A stretch of DNA of 12,539 nucleotides from Opitutaceae bacterium (GTDB lineage: Bacteria; Verrucomicrobiota; Verrucomicrobiia; Opitutales; Opitutaceae). The stretch is from the NCBI GenBank assembly GCA_009919985.1, contig RGAX01000066.1:1-12539 (forward strand), read 5' to 3'. The notes under the pieces were generated by a model, which was not told the DNA's origin, searched no databases, and saw nothing but the letters and a program-made list of their open reading frames with translations. Each line of letters starts with the position of its first letter. Positions within the stretch are counted from its first letter, which is position 1. Below are positions 6,086-10,288 of this stretch, in pieces. Both the position numbers and the translations under genes were made by a program.

Positions 6086-6532
6086 ATGATATGTGTGAAT
6101 AATTTTGTTATCAAATCGGGCGCCAAGGTGAGGCAAAACGGGATCGCTGCGGAACCGCGGGCTATTACGATGATGGTTGAGGCATTTAAGGTGGCGGGAT
6201 GTAGTGCGCCCCTCTTAGTTAAATTGGCCCATGCCGTCTCGATCAAAGCCCAAGGAGACTACACTCAAATTAGCCTAGACTACGGGGCTAAGCACTTGGT
6301 GCGGAGGACTACCGACGCATGGATTAAACTTTTGAACGGGACTTCGTTTTTTCGATTAGATCGATCTACTATCATTAACTTAGCGCACGTGGTGAGCTAC
6401 CGTCGGACATCGCGCGATCACGCTTGGATACGGCTCCAGGGACTAAAAGAGCCCGTACATATAGGACGACGCGCCATCTTGCGCTTGGATCAGGAGCATA
6501 AACTGCGGCCACCGCAGTTTAAAGCCGGCTGA
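6086..6532 (+). CDS. LytTR-domain DNA-binding protein without receiver domain
   Basis: 148 residues. From about residue 31 (VEAFKVAG) to 135 it is a LytTR domain: LLVKLAHAVSIKAQGDYTQI (45-62), VRRTTDAWIKLL (72-83), FFRLDRSTIINLAHVVSY (88-105) and the C-terminal GRRAILRL (127-134), which correspond to the AlgR/AgrA/LytR DNA-binding fold. It is more than half identical in residues to the LytTR part of the REC-LytTR-HDOD protein 1.3 kb downstream. The first 30 residues (MICVNNFVIKSGAKVRQNGIAAEPR...) resemble nothing I know; no receiver domain or membrane segment is present, so it is not phosphorylation-gated through its own chain. The start is uncertain: ATG 6086 or the ATGs at 6170/6173 next to the domain. 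The GTTCA repeats upstream suggest self-regulation or control by the paralogue. Confidence 0.8.
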   Translation: MICVNNFVIKSGAKVRQNGIAAEPRAITMMVEAFKVAGCSAPLLVKLAHAVSIKAQGDYTQISLDYGAKHLVRRTTDAWIKLLNGTSFFRLDRSTIINLAHVVSYRRTSRDHAWIRLQGLKEPVHIGRRAILRLDQEHKLRPPQFKAG

Positions 6533-6635
6533 CCTAGAGCCGGACCACCTTCCAGTCTCGGCCGCACCGCGCCCAGCGGGTGTTCCGCTAGCTCATGCCC
6601 GCGCTTGGTGGAGTTATCGTGAAGCGGGTGCGCCT

Positions 6636-6669
6636 CGTTCATCGTATATCTGGTTCACTTATCGTATAT
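6636..6669 (+). promoter_or_regulatory. GTTCA/ATCGTATAT direct repeats upstream of the receiver-only copy
   Basis: ATCGTATAT occurs at 6641-6649 and 6661-6669 (20-base period), each preceded by GTTCA (6637, 6653). The pattern is a shortened relative of the GTTCA...TTATCG units at 6002-6047. AT-rich sequence with -10-like TATATG/TATGAG follows at about 6670-6690, and the truncated receiver gene begins 87 bases further on. Probably the remains of the same operator. Confidence 0.45.
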
Positions 6670-6755
6670 GACTTTATATGCTATGAGCAGTATGGGCTTA
6701 ATCCGCTACAGTGGTTTGTACCGTTTTAGATCCCATTTTTTTTAGTCGGTGGCCC

Positions 6756-7025
6756 ATGAATAAATCCATGCGATGCCTGATTGTGCAGAGCGACCCGGAG
6801 GCGCGCAGTGATTTCCTAGCGCATTTAGGTGTTCACGCGGAAATCCAAGTACTCGCCGCGGTCAAAACCGTGGTGGAAGTGATGCCACTGCTTAGCTTGG
6901 TCCCCGATGTTTTCTTCCTGGATTCCTCTACCGTAGGTTTCCCCTTTCGTTTCGCCTCAAAGGAACTCACGAGGTGGTCCAAATTGGCGGGTCACCTCAG
7001 CCTTGATTTTAAAGGGCGTTTATGA
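6756..7025 (+). pseudogene. Truncated receiver (REC) paralogue
   Basis: 89 codons starting MNKSMRCLIVQSDPEARSDFLAHL. Up to about residue 58 it matches the receiver domain of the downstream gene closely, in DNA as well (roughly 88% over the first 175 bases). It then switches abruptly to unrelated sequence (from about 6930) and stops at 7025. It keeps the phosphoacceptor aspartate (D56 in FFLDSS), but one of the two acidic-pocket residues is changed (Q11 for D) and the whole beta4-alpha5 half with the conserved Thr/Lys is missing, so it cannot fold as a working receiver. The start is set by alignment with the intact paralogue. Most likely a decaying duplicate; a small expressed peptide is possible but less likely. 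Confidence 0.7.
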
Positions 7026-7035
7026 GGGTCGCGCC

Positions 7036-7064
7036 CAGTTCAGCGCATGCAGCGCCCAGTTCAC
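7036..7064 (+). promoter_or_regulatory. CAGTTCA direct repeat upstream of the REC-LytTR-HDOD gene
   Basis: GCGCCCAGTTCA occurs twice (CAGTTCA at 7036 and 7057), exactly 21 bases apart, 49-77 bases upstream of the ATG at 7113. Spacing and direct orientation match LytTR binding sites, and the block resembles 6002-6036. It is outside any supported gene, so conservation here is not explained by coding. Confidence 0.6.
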
Positions 7065-7112
7065 GGCATTAAGCTTTTACAGTGAACTCAAATAAGGTTG
7101 CTGGCCGACCCC

Positions 7113-8855
7113 ATGGGTAAATCCATACGATGCCTGATTGTGGATAGCGACTTGGAGGCGCGGAGTGATCTCCTAGCGCATCTCGCTGCTCACGCTGAAA
7201 TCCAAGTGCTCGCCGCGGTCAAAACTGTGGCTGAAGTGATCCCCCTGCTTAGCATGGTCCCCGATGTTATCTTTCTGGATACCTCGCTGGCCGAATTGAA
7301 TAAACTCGCCGCGTTGAGTGCAGGGCTGCCCCCGTACTTGACCGTGGCGCTGGCCACGCAGGAAAAAGGGGCGTTTGCCGCTTCGGCGCCTGCAGCGATC
7401 GATGTGCTGCTGAAACCTTATACCGCCCAGCAAGTTTCTATCACGGTCACGAAGCTCCGTCTCCTTTTAGGAGGGGGGGCAGATGCTCTGCCGGTTGAAG
7501 CGTTTCAGGTAGCGGGTAGGAGCGATGACCTCTTGGTTAAAATGGATCAGGTGTCCCTCATCAAAGCCGAAGGGAACTACAGTCGACTCACCCAAAGTAA
7601 CGGTACCCCGCATATGATCCGGCGCACGCTCGTTGCCTGGCAAAAACAGTTAGCAAATACCACGTTTTTTCGGGTCGATCGATTTACCCTCATTAACTTA
7701 GCGCACGTCGTGAGCTATCAGCGGACCTCGCGAGATCGCGCGCGCCTCCGCCTCAAGGGGGTGAAAGAGCCGCTGCTTTTGGGGCGACGCGCGATCTTGC
7801 GTTTGGACCAGAGACACCCAGCCCGGCTCGCGTTGGCTTTGCCCTCAACGCAGCGACTCTTAACACCAGAAATTACGCGGCCGGCCGGTTTCTTTGCGCC
7901 CCTTAGCTTAGCCGCTAGCCGAGTTTTTCCGCCGAAACGAGCCTCCGGTCCCCAAAAACGGCCGATTCCAGAAGCGGAGTTGAGGCAACGCATCCTCCAT
8001 TGTCCCAACCTTTCCTCCCTCCAGAGTAATATCACGGCTCTCGCGAAACTGTTTCGTAATCAGCGCACCCCGATTGAGGAATTTTCTAAGATCATCAGCC
8101 AAGACCCCCCGCTCACCGCGCGTCTGCTGCGCATGGCCAACAGCGCCTTTTTTGGACTCAACGCTCAGATCAATACGATCGATGGCGCGGTCCTTCATCT
8201 CGGTCTGAGTAGCGTGCGCCTGCTGATGACCACGGCACCCCTGATTGAGGATCTTGAAATCAAGGCGAAGGACGGGACGAATGTTTCTTGGCGCGAATTC
8301 TGGATGCACTCCCTCGGCTGCGCGTACGCTACCCGCGAAATCCTTAATCAATTTGATCTCGGAGTCGACAATGACACCGATTACTTAAGTGGACTGCTGC
8401 ACAACCTCGGCAAGCTCGTCATCGCTCAAGTGTTTCCAGCGGAGTTCACCCAGCTGCTCCACCCTTTTTACCAAGATGAAGCCCAGGTCTGCCTCGCGGA
8501 GCGCGAGCTCCTAGGCTGGGATCATGCTGCCATCGGGGCCTTTTTTTTGGAAACGCATCTTATCCCCTTAGAAGTTATCGAAGCCGTCCACTACCACCAC
8601 GATTCCTTGAAGGCCCCCCACCATCCGTCGTTTGCCGCGGCGACGCAGCTGGCCGACATTATGGTCTCCCAAGCTGGACTCAAGGGCGGCCCAGAAAAGC
8701 GGCCGATCCGCACTGAGCGTGAGCTGATGGAACTGCCCTGCCTCGTGCAGCTCTGGCCGCACAAAGGGCCACTCCTCAATTTGAAAATGCGCAAGCTAAC
8801 CGAATCGATCGCGCGAATTCCGGATTTGTGTAAAACGCTGTTGTCCGAATCCTGA
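7113..8855 (+). CDS. Response regulator fusion: REC - LytTR - HDOD
   Basis: 580 residues from the ATG at 7113, chosen because the truncated paralogue starts at the equivalent ATG; a TTG 15 bases upstream is possible. Three domains (numbering from 7113). Residues 1-120 are a CheY-like receiver, with acidic D11/D13 in VDSD, phosphoacceptor D56 in VIFLDTS, Thr in LATQE and K102 in LLKPY. Residues 127-232 are a LytTR DNA-binding domain (LLVKMDQVSLIKAEGNYSRL ... FFRVDRFTLINLAHVVSYQRTSRDRARLRL). Residues 295 to about 500 are an HDOD domain (SNITALAKLFRNQRTPIEEFSKIISQDPPLTARLLRMANSAFFG, IDGAVLHLGLSSVRLL, DYLSGLLHNLGKLVIAQVF), ending in a helical tail. The metal-binding HD pair of true phosphohydrolases reads H-N here, which is normal for HDOD. 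A linker rich in Pro/Ala/Arg (about 233-290) separates LytTR and HDOD. Presumed role: phosphorylation-controlled transcription plus an HDOD signalling or scaffold output. No histidine kinase is in the window. Confidence 0.9.
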   Translation: MGKSIRCLIVDSDLEARSDLLAHLAAHAEIQVLAAVKTVAEVIPLLSMVPDVIFLDTSLAELNKLAALSAGLPPYLTVALATQEKGAFAASAPAAIDVLLKPYTAQQVSITVTKLRLLLGGGADALPVEAFQVAGRSDDLLVKMDQVSLIKAEGNYSRLTQSNGTPHMIRRTLVAWQKQLANTTFFRVDRFTLINLAHVVSYQRTSRDRARLRLKGVKEPLLLGRRAILRLDQRHPARLALALPSTQRLLTPEITRPAGFFAPLSLAASRVFPPKRASGPQKRPIPEAELRQRILHCPNLSSLQSNITALAKLFRNQRTPIEEFSKIISQDPPLTARLLRMANSAFFGLNAQINTIDGAVLHLGLSSVRLLMTTAPLIEDLEIKAKDGTNVSWREFWMHSLGCAYATREILNQFDLGVDNDTDYLSGLLHNLGKLVIAQVFPAEFTQLLHPFYQDEAQVCLAERELLGWDHAAIGAFFLETHLIPLEVIEAVHYHHDSLKAPHHPSFAAATQLADIMVSQAGLKGGPEKRPIRTERELMELPCLVQLWPHKGPLLNLKMRKLTESIARIPDLCKTLLSES

Positions 8856-8960
8856 TGGGGTCGAACCGAGCCGCGCCCGGGGCGGGGCCAGCCTACCCCG
8901 GAATATCCGCGCAAGGCTCTATACCAAAGTGCTTCCAATAGTAGACCAAGCTGCCTGGAG

Positions 8961-9036
8961 GTAGGAGCCTGCTTGCGGGCGACCCAAGATGTGGTCAGGC
9001 GGTTAAATGTAAAATCGCCCGCAAGCAGGCTCCTAC
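8961..9036. repeat. REP-like inverted pair (BIME-like)
   Basis: Two perfect 22-base inverted arms, 8961-8982 (starting GTAGGAGCCTGC, ending GGGCGA) and 9015-9036, flank a 32-base spacer. Each arm itself can fold (GCCTGC-TT-GCGGGC). The GTAGGAGC..TGC..GCGGGCGA layout is the familiar extragenic palindrome pattern of many bacteria, mobilised in trans by TnpA-REP (RAYT) transposases. It lies about 100 bases after the HDOD gene, and could also act as a bidirectional terminator or mRNA-end stabiliser between that gene and the convergent RelE-like gene. Confidence 0.8.
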
Positions 9037-9118
9037 AAAAAACCGGTGTTCATCTCAGCTTGAACGCGCATAAAAATTATTCCAACGGCCCTCATGTTTC
9101 AGACTTTGCCATGGTAGG

Positions 9119-9156
9119 TCGCGTCCTAACTTGGGGCGAGGGTCCTTACCGTCGGT
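9119..9156. repeat. Direct repeat flanking the RelBE-type module, copy 1
   Basis: Bases 9119-9142 (TCGCGTCCTAAC..., 24 bases) are identical to 9809-9832, and TTACCGTCGGT (9146-9156) recurs at 9844-9854. The right end of the copy forms the last two arginine codons and stop of the RelE-like toxin, so the gene runs into the repeat. Confidence 0.7.
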
Positions 9157-9412
9157 TTTTTAAGAAAGACTTTATCTCATCATGCGTTCCACAGCGATGA
9201 AACACGAGGGCGTCGCGTTCCCGCTGGAATATCAGTCGTAGGTCCAAACCGCAGCGACATTCCATGAAGGGTGGGATTCGCCTGAGTCCAACTCCGGCGT
9301 GTAAGTGAGGTTGTCCGTAAGCGGTCGCGGCTGCGCGCATGGTGGCTAACACTTCGACGCGACGGTGCGCCGGTATGCTGGTGAGAAAGCGTGGCGTCGC
9401 CAGCAGTCTCAC
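9146..9412 (-). CDS. RelE-family toxin (mRNA interferase-like)
   Basis: 88 residues, GTG start at 9412 overlapping the antitoxin stop (GTGA, 9409-9412), so translation is probably coupled. Seen: LLATPRFLTSIPAHRRVEVLATMRAAATAYG (about 3-33, helical N-terminus), then GVGLRRIPPFMECRCGLDLRLIFQRERDALVFHRCGTHDEIKSFLKNRR (40-88), the typical RelE/ParE beta-sheet with E-x-R-x-G-L-D-L-R-L-I-F and the final helix after the strand VFHRCGTHDEI. In this family the toxin cuts mRNA on the ribosome. R59, R66 and H72 are candidate catalytic residues, but exact assignment needs an alignment. The C-terminus lies within direct repeat copy 1. Length is normal, so it is probably functional. Confidence 0.8.
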   Translation of the reverse strand: MRLLATPRFLTSIPAHRRVEVLATMRAAATAYGQPHLHAGVGLRRIPPFMECRCGLDLRLIFQRERDALVFHRCGTHDEIKSFLKNRR

Positions 9413-9711
9413 GGGGTGAGATCGGAGAGCGATTTAACTTCGCGCAACTTACCCTGGCGACGAGCGCGCGTGGTTTCACGGCGCAAGACTGTGCCAGCTT
9501 TGGCACCTTGGGTGGGTGTGATCCCGTATTCGGAGGCGAAATAGCTCGCGTCTGAATCGGTCACAGCAAACGGCAGAGCGCGATGATTGACGAGTTGGGT
9601 GAGGGCCATAGAGACAAAGGATCCAGCGTCTAACCCGAGACGTTTCAGGACTTCGTCACTTTTTTTCTTCAATTTACTATCGATGCGGCAGCGCATTTGA
9701 ATCGTGGCCAT
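9409..9711 (-). CDS. RelB/DinJ-family antitoxin
   Basis: 100 residues. The N-terminal ribbon-helix-helix is clear: MATIQMRCRIDSKLKKKSDEVLKRLGLDAGSFVSMALTQLVNHRALPFAV (strand, helix to about 25, then S-x-V-S-M-A-L-x-Q-L helix, then ALPF). The C-terminal half is variable, ending in a basic stretch (RRETTRARRQGKLREVKSLSDL, about 77-98) likely to contact the toxin. It should neutralise the RelE-like toxin encoded next and repress the operon. It is 4-base overlapped with the toxin gene. It belongs to the same antitoxin family as the 3407-3661 gene, but the partner toxin is of a different fold. Confidence 0.85.
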   Translation of the reverse strand: MATIQMRCRIDSKLKKKSDEVLKRLGLDAGSFVSMALTQLVNHRALPFAVTDSDASYFASEYGITPTQGAKAGTVLRRETTRARRQGKLREVKSLSDLTP

Positions 9712-9732
9712 GGCTCAAAAGTGCTCAACCCG

Positions 9733-9760
9733 CCTCAGCCTGTCAAGGGAGTGACCTGAG
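9733..9760 (-). promoter_or_regulatory. Promoter/operator candidate of the RelBE-type module
   Basis: On the minus strand TTGACA (9746-9741) is a perfect -35 hexamer; no convincing -10 lies at 17 bases. It sits within an inverted repeat: CCTCAG (9733-9738) and CTGAGG (9755-9760), with inner GTCA/TGAC. The start codon is 22 bases away. Palindromes over the promoter suit antitoxin autorepression. Weakest of the three TA operators here. Confidence 0.4.
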
Positions 9761-9808
9761 GTGAGGTAGGGGTAGTGGGGGGCACGACGCACCCGGCGCG
9801 CCCAGCGA

Positions 9809-9857
9809 TCGCGTCCTAACTTGGGGCGAGGGCGCGAGGGTTCTTACCGTCGGTAAG
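9809..9857. repeat. Direct repeat flanking the RelBE-type module, copy 2
   Basis: Bases 9809-9832 are identical to 9119-9142; an 8-base insertion follows and then CTTACCGTCGGTAAG (9843-9857), which is a perfect hairpin (CTTACC-GTC-GGTAAG) and largely shared with copy 1. The two copies are 690 bases apart in the same orientation and enclose the whole antitoxin-toxin operon. Confidence 0.7.
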
Positions 9858-10288
9858 CGGGGTGAGGGCACCCCGCATGGGAACCGCGGCCCCAGTCGTC
9901 GAGGAAATCCACCGTGGGCCCGCCGTACTTTAGAAAGCTGAAACTGGGATGAATGGTCCCTTTCTGTGATGAACGAGGCGCAACCGTCTCAAGGGGGTGC
10001 GTCAAATACAGCCACCTCTGAAACTCAAAATCTCGCCGGATTTTAGCCTGATCCGTCTACGTGCATTTAATCTCTCCTCGCTTGAGGGTAAAGCGTCGAG
10101 GCCGGGGGTTGCACGCGCACATTTTTTAGGTCTGCGGCCTTTGCCATATAATCATTTGCCCGCGCTGGAGACCCGGCGGGGCTGCCCGGCAGGCAGGGCC
10201 CGCGAGGCGCGACGCCTCACCGATCACATATCAGGAGCGTTCAACCCATTCGGCTTCATCTGACCTAATCGGAATCGTTGTGTGTCCC
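9858..10288. other. Intergenic region before the LRR surface-protein gene
   Basis: About 430 bases with no supported gene. A short open frame at 9997-10263 has no recognisable content. Two items are visible: a perfect hairpin GAGGCG-CGA-CGCCTC (10204-10218) without a T-run, and the promoter-like TATAAT at 10147. The stretch is GC-rich around 10165-10220. Confidence 0.4.
10147..10152 (+). promoter_or_regulatory. Possible -10 element (TATAAT)
   Basis: Perfect TATAAT hexamer, 137 bases before the LRR gene start. The -35 position holds only a weak T-rich sequence (TTTTAG, about 10123-10128), so the promoter is tentative. If used, it gives a leader of about 130 bases containing the 10204-10218 hairpin. 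Confidence 0.3.

Noticed and set aside
1369..6991. GGWCCAAATTRGCGGG similarity between 1369-1384 and 6976-6991 as two ends of an insertion sequence
   Set aside because: 14 of 16 matches is expected by chance in a window of this size, and no transposase or matching second end is present.
8973..9200. Plus-strand open frame of 75 codons across the REP-like pair
   Set aside because: It runs through the inverted repeat and into the 3' end of the RelE-like gene; a chance frame.
9119..9832. The TCCTAAC-containing direct repeats as integron attC sites around a TA cassette
   Set aside because: The core does not fit RYYYAAC exactly (first base T), no matching GTTRRRY partner or foldable attC arm follows at the right distance, and no integron integrase is seen.
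9997..10263. Plus-strand open frame of 88 codons before the LRR gene
   Set aside because: No recognisable domain, composition follows the local GC-rich sequence, and there is no start signal.
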